A stretch of 64,000 nt of DNA from Planktothrix sp. FACHB-1365 (GCF_014697575.1 NZ_JACJSC010000002.1:186001-250000); one strand, 5' to 3'; counted from the stretch's first letter, positions 51,959 to 62,154 are shown. Made by a program: numbers and translations. Notes: generated by a model from the letters alone, not told the origin.

Positions 51959-54100
51959 TTAGGTATTAATCGGTTGCTGTAATAATGATTCGATGTGAGA
52001 CGTGACTTGAGAATAACTCCGAGTAATCAGTAAAGATGAATAACAGTCTTGAGCTAATTGATCGGTATACCGTCCTAAAGTTTGTCGTTCAATTCCCCAA
52101 GTGCGGCTGGTGCCTGCAATGGTTAAATCTACGGTTTTTGAAGCTTCGATCACCGCTTGAATGGGATTAGTTTCTTGCAGTCGAATCAGTTGTAAACGGG
52201 ATTTAATTCCGGTAGGTAATACATCAATCATATTCCGTAATTCATAGCTTAATTCTTCTTCGGGTTCATTGAATGTCACTAGAATTTTTAAGCGACAATT
52301 GGGGTCATTAAACATCATTCTTAAGGCTAAAGTCAACCCTAAATCATCGTGAATATTAGAAGCATAAGCCACTAATAAAGACTGAATGTGTTGCTGTTCT
52401 TTATTGACAAATACGGCGACATCTGTGGGAGAATTATTCAAAATTTTACCAACTCTTCCGCCTAAACGATTATCACTGAAGGCGGGACGATGCCAACCCA
52501 CTAATATTAAATTAGCTTGATCGGCTAGGGCAATTTCTCCGGTTTCTTTCGCCACATCATGGGCAATGCGAATAATAGGATAAACCCCTTGTCTGAGTTC
52601 CGGGGGATCTAAACTTTCAATTAATTCTTCTAAGCGTTTTTGTTGTTCAGAAATTAAACGATTGGCTTCATCAGGGGTGCTTTGAAATAAATAATCTTCT
52701 TCTAGCTCTACTAAACTTAAAGGATGAACTACCGCAGGAGGTTTTCCCGCAATGGCTAAGGCTAATTTTAATAATCCTTTTTGAGTGTTGGGATTGGCAA
52801 CGGGAACTAAAACTCGATAGGATGGATTGATAGGTTGAGGACTAATCGGTTGAAGTTCGGGTTCAATCACATCGAGTTTAATTAACTCTTTGGGATAGGT
52901 CATTTCTAATAAGGGCGAAGTCATAAAAGTTGTGACTAATGCCATAATCACTAACAGGGTAAAAAGTAATGGTGAAATCACCCCAAAACTTAAGCCAATA
53001 TTCAGAACAATGAGTTCGGTTAATCCCCTCGTATTCATTAACCAACCTAACGCGGAGGCTTCTCGTTTTTCAATCCCACTCACTCGCGCAGCGGCATAAG
53101 TTCCGACATATTTGCCAATAATTGCAACCGCAATCACTAACCCGCATAATAACCACAATTCAGGACGATTCAGTAAGCCGATTTCTGTGCGTAATCCACT
53201 GTAAGCAAAGAAAATTGGCAATAGGAAAATTAAGACAAAATCCTCTGTTTTTTCAGCTATCTCTCGGACTAAACCTGGATTTTTTGGCATCACCGCCCCG
53301 ACTAAAAAGGCTCCAAAAATCAGGTGAATTCCAATCAGTTCTGTAATTAAGGCAGAAGCGACTACCCCCATATAAATCCAAGCTAAAACCCATTGGGTGA
53401 GTCGCCCTGTGCGTTGATAATGGACGGAGAGTTTTTGTAATAACCACCGTCCTGCGGTTACCATTAAAATAATATAGAGAATTGATTCAATAATGGTGGG
53501 AAATGCCCCTGATATACTGTTTGTTCTTGTCACCGCGATCGCTAAGGCTAATAAACACCAAGCGGTGACATCATCAACGGCGGCACAAGTTAACGCTAAG
53601 GTTCCTAAACGGGTTCCTTGTAAATTATTTTCTGTAATAATTCTCGCTAAAACAGGAAAGGCAGTAATCGATAATGCTGAACCTAAAAATAAAGCAAAGG
53701 CTGTAAATGAAACACTATCATTAGAAACAATTGGATAAAGAATTAAGGCTGAAGAAATCCCTAATGCAAAGGGAACTACAATACTAACGTGAGAAATTAA
53801 AACCGCCTTTTCTAGTTGTCCACTCAAATATTTAGGGTTCAGTTCCAACCCTATTAAAAACATGAAGAAAATCAGTCCAATTTCGGATAAAACATTCAAA
53901 TAGGACAGAGTTTCAGGGGGGAATAAAGCGGTCATCACATTAGGGGCAATTAACCCTAATAAAGATGGGCCAAGCATAATTCCAGCAATAATTTCTCCAA
54001 TCACTAAAGGTTGTTTAATTCCACGACAGACTAACCCCATTAATCGGGATAATCCAATCACTATTAAGACTTGCAAAAGAACTAAAATTGCAGGGTGCAT
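51959..54100 (-). CDS. CPA2 cation/proton antiporter with C-terminal universal-stress domains
   Basis: The ATG at 54100 (7 codons inside a TTG-started frame) gives 713 residues. Residues about 1-400 are a Na+/H+ (or K+/H+) exchanger of the CPA2 group: LVIGEIIAGIMLGPSLLG, LIGLELNPKYL, TCAAVDDVTAWCLL (the Asp-Asp pair is the ion site) and NTRGLTELIVLNIGLSFG. Residues about 430-700 contain two USP-like nucleotide-binding halves (YRVLVPVANPN, LVGWHRPA, IAGTSRTW). Expression is likely governed by the c-di-AMP riboswitch in its leader, which suits a role in K+/Na+ and osmotic balance. The 26-bp-distant exported protein follows. Confidence 0.92.
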   Translation of the reverse strand: MHPAILVLLQVLIVIGLSRLMGLVCRGIKQPLVIGEIIAGIMLGPSLLGLIAPNVMTALFPPETLSYLNVLSEIGLIFFMFLIGLELNPKYLSGQLEKAVLISHVSIVVPFALGISSALILYPIVSNDSVSFTAFALFLGSALSITAFPVLARIITENNLQGTRLGTLALTCAAVDDVTAWCLLALAIAVTRTNSISGAFPTIIESILYIILMVTAGRWLLQKLSVHYQRTGRLTQWVLAWIYMGVVASALITELIGIHLIFGAFLVGAVMPKNPGLVREIAEKTEDFVLIFLLPIFFAYSGLRTEIGLLNRPELWLLCGLVIAVAIIGKYVGTYAAARVSGIEKREASALGWLMNTRGLTELIVLNIGLSFGVISPLLFTLLVIMALVTTFMTSPLLEMTYPKELIKLDVIEPELQPISPQPINPSYRVLVPVANPNTQKGLLKLALAIAGKPPAVVHPLSLVELEEDYLFQSTPDEANRLISEQQKRLEELIESLDPPELRQGVYPIIRIAHDVAKETGEIALADQANLILVGWHRPAFSDNRLGGRVGKILNNSPTDVAVFVNKEQQHIQSLLVAYASNIHDDLGLTLALRMMFNDPNCRLKILVTFNEPEEELSYELRNMIDVLPTGIKSRLQLIRLQETNPIQAVIEASKTVDLTIAGTSRTWGIERQTLGRYTDQLAQDCYSSLLITRSYSQVTSHIESLLQQPINT

Positions 54101-54361
54101 AGTCAGCCTCAAATAGGACAAAAAGAAAGTTAACAGGAATTAATAATTAACCCCCGCACTCGTTAAATTTGTGGATAACCGATTTATGCTGGGATTACCC
54201 AAAATCGGTAAACCCCAACACTCAGCCATCTGCATGACTTTCGTACACCTTGGAAAGTGTGTCTTACCCCACGATTCAACACTCTTATGGGTTGAATGTT
54301 ATTGAATAACAGAGCCTTGTTGTTTAGAATCCTGGTGAGGGCGATGATAAAAATTCTGCCG

Positions 54362-54483
54362 ATCAACAGTCTTCTCTCACAGCCGACGGGGTTAGCTGAC
54401 GGGCTAGGACTGAGAGATGTCCTTCTCGACAAGAGTAAACAATCGAAGATAAGCCCCTAAAAATGGTTCCCCCGTTCCAACTC
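54362..54483 (-). promoter_or_regulatory. c-di-AMP (ydaO/yuaA) riboswitch in the antiporter leader
   Basis: On the minus strand the conserved elements occur in order: CGGGGGAACC, then TTTTTAGGGGCTTATCT, a variable hairpin (TCGATTG...TGTCGAGAAGG), CTCTCAGTCCTAGCCC, GTCAGCTAACCCCGTCGGC and GTGAGAGAAGACTG. These match the ydaO/yuaA aptamer core known from bacilli and Thermoanaerobacter almost base for base in the ligand-contacting parts. The gene start is 260 bases downstream; in between, ACCGATTT and AAATCGGT (54178-54210) can pair in competition with GGGTTTACC/GGGTAATCCC, a possible expression platform. The class is known to bind c-di-AMP and usually turns K+ and osmolyte genes off. Confidence 0.85.
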
Positions 54484-54529
54484 CATTAAAAAAGAGTGGA
54501 TTAGGCTGACTGACTCTACTTAAAAAGTT

Positions 54530-54558
54530 ACCATACCATATTAATTGAATTTTGTCTA
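54530..54558 (-). promoter_or_regulatory. Candidate promoter of the riboswitch-antiporter transcript
   Basis: TAGACA (54553-54558) and TATGGT (54530-54535) on the minus strand are 17 bases apart and would start RNA about 40 bases before the aptamer, just after the terminator of the M48 gene. Match to consensus is moderate. Confidence 0.4.
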
Positions 54559-54570
54559 TTCCTACTGATC

Positions 54571-54601
54571 AAAAGTGCCCTGAACTTTACATTCAAGGCA
54601 C
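54571..54601 (-). terminator. Intrinsic terminator of the M48 protease gene
   Basis: On the minus strand GTGCCTTGAA (54592-54601) pairs with TTCAGGGCAC (54575-54584) with one G-T, followed by TTTT. It is 26 bp after the protease stop and separates it from the riboswitch. Confidence 0.7.
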
Positions 54602-54626
54602 TAGGGGTTCGATTAATTGGATGAAG

Positions 54627-55475
54627 TTAAGATAAAATCCGTTCAACCGTGGCACGATAGGAATTACTATCTAATCCATCCCCGGAATTAATAATACTTG
54701 GATCTAACAGTTGTTGCATTGCAGAAATGCGATCGCGGGTAGCGGGGTGAGTGCTGATAATCGTTGGGGGAGACCCACTTTTTAACAGTTTAGCCATAAA
54801 ATCTACCGCCCCTCGTGGAGCATAACCTGCACGAATTAATGTTCCTAAACCCATGCGATCGGCTTCATATTCAGCTTCACGACTTTTGGGACGGTTTAAG
54901 GCGAGTTCTACCCCAATTTGAACTATTTTATTTCGATCTACTCCGGCGACGGTCGCCACTCCCGCAGCAACAGCAGCTTGGCGCATTTGTTTAATCGCAT
55001 GACGACCCGCAATATGTCCGATTTCATGGGCTATGACACTGGCTAATTCTGCTTCATTAGCGGCGGCGGTAATTAACCCGGTATGAATATAAACAAACCC
55101 TCCCATAGTGGCAAAAGCATTAACATTAGGATCATCAATCACTTGAAACCTATAGGGAAGATTGGGGCGATCGCTGGCTTGGGCTAAACGTTGACCAATT
55201 TGATTAATATAGTTTTGAGCTTCGGGGTTGCGAAATAATCTAACTTGCTTGGTGAGTAATTCTTCATTAATTTGCTCTCCAATTGCTACTTCTTGACGGG
55301 CTGATAAATTCGATAATTGGATAACTTGAATTCCCCGAAAAATTAACTCTGGTAAAGGAATTGCTAAAGTGGCAACCGTTGAACTTAATAAAATACTTAC
55401 AGTAACGGTTATTGAAATTAAAGGATACAACCAACGATGACGGAAAAATCGGCTCATTGAAAAGCGTTTTAACAT
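54627..55475 (-). CDS. M48 family zinc metalloprotease (BepA/YfgC-like), exported
   Basis: The protein has 282 residues. A signal or anchor is at about 14-38 (WLYPLISITVTVSILLSSTV). The zinc motif HEIGHIAGRH, the third ligand Glu in EAEYEADRMG and the late STHPATRDRISAM are all intact, and NAFATMGGFVYIHTGLI is the conserved edge strand. Members act in the periplasm on misassembled outer-membrane proteins. A second Met five codons on is a possible start. It is a single gene with its own terminator; upstream lies a palindromic repeat pair. Confidence 0.92.
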   Translation of the reverse strand: MLKRFSMSRFFRHRWLYPLISITVTVSILLSSTVATLAIPLPELIFRGIQVIQLSNLSARQEVAIGEQINEELLTKQVRLFRNPEAQNYINQIGQRLAQASDRPNLPYRFQVIDDPNVNAFATMGGFVYIHTGLITAAANEAELASVIAHEIGHIAGRHAIKQMRQAAVAAGVATVAGVDRNKIVQIGVELALNRPKSREAEYEADRMGLGTLIRAGYAPRGAVDFMAKLLKSGSPPTIISTHPATRDRISAMQQLLDPSIINSGDGLDSNSYRATVERILS

Positions 55476-55563
55476 AGTGAGTGCGTGTGAGAATTCACAG
55501 GTTAGAGGTAGAAAATAAAAACGTAAGGAGACTTAAGTTGATAGACGCATAGACGCAGATTAT

Positions 55564-55721
55564 AGAAACCGGGTTTCTAACCGTTATCTGTGAGTCTCCA
55601 TCAAGTTTTATGGAGAAACCCGGTTTCTGAGGGTTTCTGTTGGTGGAGTCTAAGAAACCCGGTTTCTAACCGTTATCTGTGAGTCTCCATCAAGATTTTA
55701 TGGAGAAACCCGGTTTCTGAG
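55564..55721. repeat. Two tandem copies of a 68-bp element bounded by AGAAACCCGGTTTCT palindromes
   Basis: Copies at 55564-55631 and 55653-55721 differ at two or three positions. Each has AGAAACC-GGTTTCT at one end, AACCGTTATCTGTGAGTCTC in the middle and GGAGAAACCCGGTTTCTGAG at the other end; TCTCCAT and ATGGAGA inside are also complementary. The second copy ends against the stop codon of the RTX gene. A part-copy is near 7744. Confidence 0.85.
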
Positions 55722-58700
55722 TTAAACCGACCAAGTGGCTAAATAAGCATCATTTCCCCCTAATGGATTAGGATTAATAGCATTAGTTGTTGTGGGAACA
55801 GAGGGTTGTGTTACTGTCCCAAAAATCACCGCTTGACCCTTCGCAACGGTAAAACCATTTATAGTTCCTTTAGCGCCATCTGCATCACCTGTTTGGGTTA
55901 AGGGAGTCCAGAATTTTCGGACAGTATAATCAGCCGATAATCCTAACACGGCCATTTCTCCCAAGGTATAAGCACCAACGGGTTGACTATTAATGGTTTT
56001 AGTCGGACGATTTTGCAATTGAAACGCCGAAGAACCTCCTATATATACATTACCAAATTCATCAGCCGTGATGGAATTGGGGGTAAAACTATTTGCTCCT
56101 GTGCTGGTGCGGGTAACAATAAATTGACCTTGATCTATTGTTCCCGTATTGGGATTAATCTTGCTATGGAACGTGAAAGCTCCTGCACCCGCACCGGAGA
56201 AATTATTAAAAGAATCTACATTAACTAGGGTGGCTAAGGCTTGAGTAATATTTTGACCATTGCGTTGAAAAACGTTATTTCCGCCATCAGTTCTTCCTAG
56301 GAAATAAAGCCCTCCATCTTGACCAATAGTAATCCGTTCTCCGCGTGTATCTGCCCCTAAATTTTGTCCGGTGACTTCAGCCGCAGTAAAGTCCCAGGTT
56401 TTCCATAATAAATTCAACGAAGAATCAAACCCTCGTAAAAAGGGAGTTTGTAAGATACTGCTAACTTGATTATACCCCGTCACAAAGACTTGCTTTGTTG
56501 TTGGATCAATCGCAATATCCGCCGGATTAACATTGGTTCCGGTTAAGGTGGTACTCGTTAATAAGGTTCCCGTTGGGCTCCATAATGTTACGGTATCGGT
56601 ACTATTATTTAAGGTGGCAACTGTACCATCATTAGCGATCGCTACTCGATTAAATGTACCCGGTTGTGACCATAAAACAGTATTAGCAGTGGGGTTATAA
56701 ACTTTAATACCAAAATCCCCAACGGCGACAATTTCCCCACTATCTCGATCCACATCTAAATCATTAACAAGACCGCCTAACGGGGTATTGGATAAGGGAG
56801 CAGTATTGCCATTTTGTAACCGTTGAATTTCTCCAAATCCGTTAAAATTACCCGCCACAATAATATTATTGTCAACGGGCGAAATTTCTACCGATGCTGC
56901 ACTATCACTTCCCGTTGTTCCCAAATAGGTTGCACTATTTAAGAGGAGATTATCGCTGGGATCATTATCAACAATTTGTAAGGTAGCCGTGTTTTGGGTT
57001 CCTAATGTTGCCGTTCCTGCCGTTAGAGTTAAGCCTAAATTAAGGGCTTCTGTCGGTTCAAAAACTGTATCGTCAATCACCGGAATTGTAATTGTTTTTG
57101 AAGCGATATCTCCATCAGCAAATGTCACCGTTAAGGGAGTATTGTTATAATCTGAAATAGCCGTTGCTGTTCCATCCGTTGGGGTAATTTTTGCTGTAAC
57201 TAAACCGCTACTTCCTCCCGTGCGGTTAATCGTAATGGTGTTAATAGGTGTACCATTTTCATTAATACTAAAATTTGCACGACTAAAGGAAATAATACCC
57301 GAATTTGCAATATCATTTTCTACAATTGTAACCGTAGAAGTGGCTGGGGTTCCTAATATCGCTCCTCCGGTAATATTACTCAAACTTAAATTAAAGGTTT
57401 CATTCCCTTCAACTAAAGTATCATCAATAATATTCACCGTAAAGGTTTGATTGGTTTCTCCCGCAGCAAAGGTTAATGTTCCTGATGTTGCAGTATAGTC
57501 ATTTCCCGCGATCGCATTTCCATCACTGGTGGCATAATTCACCCCAATAATTCCATCGGTTCCACCCGTTCTATTAACAGTAACGGTAGCTGTTCCCGCA
57601 TTTTCATTAATATCGATGTTGCCAATACTAAAGGCTAAGGTTCCAGGGTTTGTTAAGACATCATTGTCTAAAATTGTTAAGGTTGCACTCGATTGAGTTC
57701 CTAATATAGCAGTCCCAATCAGATTACCTAAACTTAAAGCAATCGTTTCATCTCCTTCAACTACAGCATCATCAACAATAGGAATGGTAACAATTTTAGG
57801 TGTTATATCTCCCTCAGTAAAGCTAACAGAAATGGGGCTATTATTATAGTCATCGGGGGTGGTTGCTGTACCATTATTAAGGTTAACTGTAACGCCCACA
57901 TTTCCCACACTATTTCCTGTCCGAGTTACACTCACATTGACTTGAGGTGTGCCATTTTCATTAACACTAAAGTTAGCCGCACTAAACCCTAAGATACTCA
58001 GAGGTGCTGGTGTGGGACTCGGTGTTGGTATTGGAGTCGGTGATGGCGTCGGTGAGGGTGTAGGTATTGGGGTTGGGTCGGGAGTGGGACTCGGTGTTGG
58101 TATTGGAGTCGGCGATGGCGTTGGTGAGGGTGTAGGGTCAGGGGTGGGACTCGGCGTTGGTATTGGAGTCGGTGATGGAGTCGGTGATGGAGTTGGTGAG
58201 GGTGTGGGGTCAGGGGTGGGACTCGGTGTTGGTATTGGAGTCGGTGATGGAGTTGGTGAGGGTGTGGGGTCAGGGGTGGGGTCAGGGGTGGGACTCGGCG
58301 TTGGTATTGGAGTTAATGAAGGTGTGGGACTTGGCGTGGGTACAGGTGTGGGGTCGGGTGTGGGACTCGGTGTTGGTATTGGAGTCAGTGATGGCGTTGG
58401 TGAGGGTGTGGGTACAGGTGTTGGATCGGGGGTTGGTGATGGTGTAGGATCAGAAGCTTTAAAAATAAAGTCATCAGAACTGAGACTATTGCTATTTACA
58501 TTTTTAAGAATTGCTAAATATTCATTAGAATTTTTATCCTGAATAATCGTATCATTCCCGTAGTTTCCAGTTCCCTGAGTAATATTCAAATCACTAAAGG
58601 TCAAACCTTCTAATAATCCAATAGAATCTTGATTGAACGTAAAATCTTCAATAATATCAGCCTCAGTTAGAGCAAATCCCCCCATCGTTTTACCAATATA

Positions 58701-59270
58701 AAATTGATCATTTCCCTCTCCACCCGTTACCGTATCTGCACCCAAATCTCCATAAAGAATATCATCTCCTAAATCACCGAATAATTGATCGTCACCCTCT
58801 CCACCCGTAACGAAATCATTCTCTTTTCCCCCATAAATTCTATCGTTATCCTGATTTCCAAATAATGTATCTGCACCGCGATCGCCCAATAAAAGATCAT
58901 CTCCTTGATCCCCAAAAATCAGATCAGAATCTTGACCCCCGGCTATAGTATCGCTATCTTGACCCCCATAAAGACTATCATTTCCTTGATTACCAAAAAT
59001 TAGATCCGCTTGTTGATTTCCTCCTAAAATATCATTCCCTTCTAAACCATAAACCGTATCATTTCCACCTAAAGCAAAAATATTATCCTGAAAGAGTGTA
59101 CCTATAATTAAATCAGTATTAGCGGTGGGTAAAGAATTGATTTCAGGAGTTGAATTTCTTCCCAGAGGAAGATTAAACCCCAAGGAAGAAGATAAGGTTT
59201 GAGGATCGGGAACCATAACCAAAAGCGGACTGAAGAATAAATTTCCTGAATTGAAAGTGTCAAGACTCAT
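55722..59270 (-). CDS. RTX repeat / PT-rich linker / Calx-beta / propeller surface protein
   Basis: The ATG at 59270 with GAGAGG upstream gives 1182 residues. Residues about 60-195 are RTX nonapeptides ([16 protein letters not shown] type), which bind Ca2+. Residues about 275-425 are an almost pure Pro-Thr-Ser/Asp linker ([11 protein letters not shown] repeats). Residues about 430-760 hold three Calx-beta domains ([20 protein letters not shown] and two similar). Residues about 765-1182 form a repeated beta structure like an SBBP/propeller ([22 protein letters not shown]). There is no Sec signal; type I secretion is inferred from the family. RTX repeats at the N-terminal rather than C-terminal end are less usual. 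Probably an adhesin or sheath protein. Confidence 0.88.
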   Translation of the reverse strand: MSLDTFNSGNLFFSPLLVMVPDPQTLSSSLGFNLPLGRNSTPEINSLPTANTDLIIGTLFQDNIFALGGNDTVYGLEGNDILGGNQQADLIFGNQGNDSLYGGQDSDTIAGGQDSDLIFGDQGDDLLLGDRGADTLFGNQDNDRIYGGKENDFVTGGEGDDQLFGDLGDDILYGDLGADTVTGGEGNDQFYIGKTMGGFALTEADIIEDFTFNQDSIGLLEGLTFSDLNITQGTGNYGNDTIIQDKNSNEYLAILKNVNSNSLSSDDFIFKASDPTPSPTPDPTPVPTPSPTPSLTPIPTPSPTPDPTPVPTPSPTPSLTPIPTPSPTPDPTPDPTPSPTPSPTPIPTPSPTPDPTPSPTPSPTPSPTPIPTPSPTPDPTPSPTPSPTPIPTPSPTPDPTPIPTPSPTPSPTPIPTPSPTPAPLSILGFSAANFSVNENGTPQVNVSVTRTGNSVGNVGVTVNLNNGTATTPDDYNNSPISVSFTEGDITPKIVTIPIVDDAVVEGDETIALSLGNLIGTAILGTQSSATLTILDNDVLTNPGTLAFSIGNIDINENAGTATVTVNRTGGTDGIIGVNYATSDGNAIAGNDYTATSGTLTFAAGETNQTFTVNIIDDTLVEGNETFNLSLSNITGGAILGTPATSTVTIVENDIANSGIISFSRANFSINENGTPINTITINRTGGSSGLVTAKITPTDGTATAISDYNNTPLTVTFADGDIASKTITIPVIDDTVFEPTEALNLGLTLTAGTATLGTQNTATLQIVDNDPSDNLLLNSATYLGTTGSDSAASVEISPVDNNIIVAGNFNGFGEIQRLQNGNTAPLSNTPLGGLVNDLDVDRDSGEIVAVGDFGIKVYNPTANTVLWSQPGTFNRVAIANDGTVATLNNSTDTVTLWSPTGTLLTSTTLTGTNVNPADIAIDPTTKQVFVTGYNQVSSILQTPFLRGFDSSLNLLWKTWDFTAAEVTGQNLGADTRGERITIGQDGGLYFLGRTDGGNNVFQRNGQNITQALATLVNVDSFNNFSGAGAGAFTFHSKINPNTGTIDQGQFIVTRTSTGANSFTPNSITADEFGNVYIGGSSAFQLQNRPTKTINSQPVGAYTLGEMAVLGLSADYTVRKFWTPLTQTGDADGAKGTINGFTVAKGQAVIFGTVTQPSVPTTTNAINPNPLGGNDAYLATWSV

Positions 59271-59276
59271 GATCAA

Positions 59277-59661
59277 ATTTTCCTCTCAAAGACTCAGAAT
59301 GCCTATACCATTTATTCGAGATTTATCCTATTAATCAGGAAAATATTTAATCCCACTTGATTAAAAATATAAATAATTAAAATTCGGTTAAATCCTCAGC
59401 TAGAGAGGGATAGACAAAAGTTTAAAGATGAGTTGCTGCGATCAAAAGTTCCACAAATTAAATTATACTTGAGGATAATAATTATGTCTTAAACGTGATT
59501 TAATATACATCATTTTTTGAGCTAACCGTATTTTTAAGGATACTGAGTTATCATTTGCATTGGCTATTCCTCAAAAATACTGATTTTATTAACCCTTTGT
59601 CTCAAAACTTGCTACTGATAACTGATAAAATATAATCTTAGTGAAAGTCAGTCGTAAAACA
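59277..59661. other. 385-bp divergent intergenic region
   Basis: It lies between the RTX gene (minus) and the CcmS-like gene (plus). It is AT-rich, with no gene and no clear palindrome. ACTGATAACTGATAAAATAT near 59612 could include a -10 for the rightward gene (TAAAAT or TATAAT-like). Confidence 0.4.
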
Positions 59662-60093
59662 ATGATTAAACTTGATAGCAATCAACCCAGTTTAGAAAAA
59701 CCAAGTTGGCAAAGTCAGTTAGATCGGTTTGTGGAAGCTCATCGCCCGGAATTAGCAGCTTTAGCTTGGGGTTTGCGTTTACAGTGGGGTGAACAACCCG
59801 ATACCCTAGGAATTGATCTCAAACCCACCCCCCATTTTGTTGCTTGTCCGAAATCTGCTATTGAACAACTCAATGTAAGTGTTGAAAATCGTTTACAAGA
59901 ACTCTTAGGAATTGTAGATGGATATCAACCGGAAAAAGAAGTCATTTTGATTGGAATTGGTTTTGATCGTGTCAAATTAATTTATTTTGAATCTAATCCC
60001 ACTCCCCCTGATTGTTTTGAACAGATTGGAAAAGATGTTGATACATTATTAAAAGAGTTAGAAGATTCTATGAATCAAATGATAAAATTGTAG
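59662..60093 (+). CDS. Conserved cyanobacterial protein, CcmS-like carboxysome assembly chaperone
   Basis: The ATG at 59662 gives 143 residues; a GTG 7 codons upstream is possible. The core (LAALAWGLRLQWGEQPDTLG, IDLKPTPHFVACPKSAIEQL, LKELEDSMNQM) is strongly conserved among cyanobacteria as I recall it, and matches what is annotated as the beta-carboxysome assembly chaperone CcmS. The motif memory is good, the functional link only moderate. It is soluble, without signal. No other carboxysome gene is in the window, which is normal for dispersed ccm genes. Confidence 0.6.
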   Translation: MIKLDSNQPSLEKPSWQSQLDRFVEAHRPELAALAWGLRLQWGEQPDTLGIDLKPTPHFVACPKSAIEQLNVSVENRLQELLGIVDGYQPEKEVILIGIGFDRVKLIYFESNPTPPDCFEQIGKDVDTLLKELEDSMNQMIKL

Positions 60094-60136
60094 AATTTGA
60101 TCGGGTTTTTGGTGTGTTTCTTTTCTACGGTTTAAT

Positions 60137-60748
60137 TTAAAAAGTAATGCGACGATAGACTTCAGCCACCGGAAATTCCACATTTAAGCTATGGAGACGA
60201 ATTGACTGATCCAAACGATCATAAACCTGCCATTGCCAGCGATCATTGCTGTTGTGTTCAAGATTGTAATATTGCTCAATATAGGGTTCCGTCTGGCTGA
60301 CCAGCAAATATTCTCTAAAACTGCCAATAGAGCGATATTTTCTAAACTTATCACTCCGATCATAAGCCTCAGTAGAAGGCGATAGGACTTCAACAATAAA
60401 AATAGGATTGAGGATTTCATCGGTACGATTGCTGTTCAATTCGGGTTGACCATCAACAACCATCAAATCAGTATAAGTTCCGCAAGAATATTCGGGAATC
60501 CAAACACGCAAATCGCTATTATACAAACGAAAATCCGTATCCCTGAGCAAAAAACCCAGGTAAATTAACAAGTTACTTGCGATCGCACTGTGAACTTCCG
60601 AACCTCCCGACATCGTGATTATTTCTCCATTAAAGTATTCGTGACGTTCTTCGGAAGTTTCCTCAATTGCCCGATACTCGTCGGGAGTGAAACCAGTGGT
60701 TTTTGTCTCTGGAGTAAGGTTTGGTGGGCTGGTTTGGGTAATAACCAT
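60137..60748 (-). CDS. Uma2 family putative endonuclease
   Basis: The protein has 203 residues. This member belongs to a different subgroup from the tandem pair: FTPDEYRAIEETSEERHEYF, NGEIITMSGGSEVHSAIASN, YTDLMVVDG, NPIFIVEVLSPSTEAYDRSD (catalytic Asp/Glu strand EVLSP), KFRKYRSIGSFREYLLVSQ. GGAGGT lies 8 bases before the ATG. It is the most canonical Uma2 in the window, with all expected active-site strands. Neighbours are unrelated. Confidence 0.88.
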   Translation of the reverse strand: MVITQTSPPNLTPETKTTGFTPDEYRAIEETSEERHEYFNGEIITMSGGSEVHSAIASNLLIYLGFLLRDTDFRLYNSDLRVWIPEYSCGTYTDLMVVDGQPELNSNRTDEILNPIFIVEVLSPSTEAYDRSDKFRKYRSIGSFREYLLVSQTEPYIEQYYNLEHNSNDRWQWQVYDRLDQSIRLHSLNVEFPVAEVYRRITF

Positions 60749-60891
60749 GATCGCACCTCCATGATTGTTTTCAGATTATATCTCTACCCTACAACATCGA
60801 ACAACTGACAGAAGATTAGCTTTTTAGATACTGTTGCTCTCCCTTCAGTTGCCAGAGGTAGGCTCTCCGGTGAGGGAAGCCTAACCTATAC

Positions 60892-61788
60892 CTAGGGAGT
60901 TGACTTTCTGGCAAAATCTAAAATATGTTGTGCAGTAATTTGAGGTTGTTCTAAATGGGGAACATGACCCGAATTTTTAATCCAAATTAATTGAGAATGG
61001 GGAATGGCTTTTTCAAATTTATAAGCATCAGCCGTTCCTAATATTTTATCATTATCTCCCCATAAAATCAAGGTCGGTTGTTGAATATCATTTAACTCCT
61101 TACCAAACTTTCCATATCCTCCCGTTTTGCTAAAGCGAATTAAGGCTTGATTCCAGCCCATCGCTTCTAAATGCAAAGCAGCACAAAGTTGAGCATCTAA
61201 AGAGGCAAAGCTTTTATCAAAATAAGCACTTTCGCTAATGGCTTGACGAACTTTAGGATTTCTCAAAAATTCTGTCGCTAAATAATCAAAGGGAGGTAAT
61301 AAAAATTTCCCCATCACTGGCCCTGGTTTCATTCCAGCACTATCTAATAATACAATAGATTTCACGGCTGCGGGATACCATAAGGCAAAATCTAACGCAA
61401 CTGCACCCCCCATTGATGCCCCAACTAAAATAACAGGTTGATTAATTAAGGTTTCCCAAAAGGAATATAAATGCGTCATAATTTCCGAGCGCTTAAACTG
61501 AAATTCGGCGCCCCGTTCTGTGAATCCAAAACCTAAAATATCTAAGCTCCAAGTTTCTTGTTCTGTGGCTAACAACGGCAATAATCGCCGATATTCAAAA
61601 GAAGAACTATCAAACCCATGAATTAATAAAATGGGGGTTCCTCCCGTTCCTTGATGAATATAGATTGTTTGAATCGGTTGCTCTCGTAGAGGGGTAGAAA
61701 TTGCCTTACATTTGAGATTTTGAGCAAAAGCAATAGAAGTTGCTTCAGTTAACCTTTGTACAGACTGGGGTAGAAAACTCGGAAACAT
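60892..61788 (-). CDS. Alpha/beta hydrolase
   Basis: The ATG at 61788 gives 298 residues; a GTG 15 codons upstream is an alternative. The hydrolase core is complete: oxyanion strand PILLIHGFDSSSFEYRRLLP, nucleophile elbow VGASMGG, acid in ILWGDNDKILG and His in NSGHVPHLEQP. No transmembrane segment is obvious. The substrate is unknown; many relatives are esterases or plastid-type chlorophyll or haloalkane-like hydrolases. A GGTAGGCT/AGCCTAACC hairpin near 60855-60885 may terminate this gene. Confidence 0.85.
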   Translation of the reverse strand: MFPSFLPQSVQRLTEATSIAFAQNLKCKAISTPLREQPIQTIYIHQGTGGTPILLIHGFDSSSFEYRRLLPLLATEQETWSLDILGFGFTERGAEFQFKRSEIMTHLYSFWETLINQPVILVGASMGGAVALDFALWYPAAVKSIVLLDSAGMKPGPVMGKFLLPPFDYLATEFLRNPKVRQAISESAYFDKSFASLDAQLCAALHLEAMGWNQALIRFSKTGGYGKFGKELNDIQQPTLILWGDNDKILGTADAYKFEKAIPHSQLIWIKNSGHVPHLEQPQITAQHILDFARKSTP

Positions 61789-61935
61789 ATTCAGTCGCAA
61801 TGATGGTCTGTTTAATTCTATAGCAGGGAACACCGAACAGGAATGGAAAGATTTTTTGATGTTAAAAAATTAGAGCCATGTTTTGGGTTTGTCGAGTTCA
61901 CAAAACATAGCTCTATTGTTGATTTCAGGTTGAAT

Positions 61936-62154
61936 TTAGGCAAGTGCAGAGACTTCATTCACGATTTCAATTTTTCCACGAAGGAGCGATCTCAACATCC
62001 GATCAATACATCGGCGTTCTTCTTCAGATAAGGATTCGTCTAAAATTGCAGCCATCAATCCATAGCGGTCAGCTTGGGTTAAGGAATGGGTATGGGCTGT
62101 GGTTGCCAGCATTTCTATAATCGCACCGGGTAAAAGATTAAGGTTAGGCATCAT
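61936..62154 (-). CDS. Small conserved cyanobacterial protein
   Basis: The protein has 72 residues, acidic and helical (LTQADRYGLMAAILDESLSE then ERRCIDRMLRSLLRGKI). It looks like a widespread cyanobacterial small protein without known function. The start could be either of two adjacent Met codons. It is 100 bp from the hydrolase gene; the region 61840-61935 between them shows nothing coding. Confidence 0.65.
   Translation of the reverse strand: MMPNLNLLPGAIIEMLATTAHTHSLTQADRYGLMAAILDESLSEEERRCIDRMLRSLLRGKIEIVNEVSALA

Noticed and set aside
54184-54432. 82-codon basic open frame on the minus strand
   Set aside because: It overlaps the riboswitch and its expression platform. The RNA explains the conservation and the amino acid sequence has no family pattern.
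55564-55721. Regular repeats that might suggest a small CRISPR array
   Set aside because: Only two long units with a 21-bp gap, strong internal palindromes and no cas genes nearby. They are dispersed repeat elements.
57949-58542. Long open frame of Gly-Val-Gly repeats on the plus strand
   Set aside because: It is the antisense reading of the Pro-Thr-rich linker of the RTX gene. Low-complexity repeats keep the opposite frame open, and there is no ribosome site.
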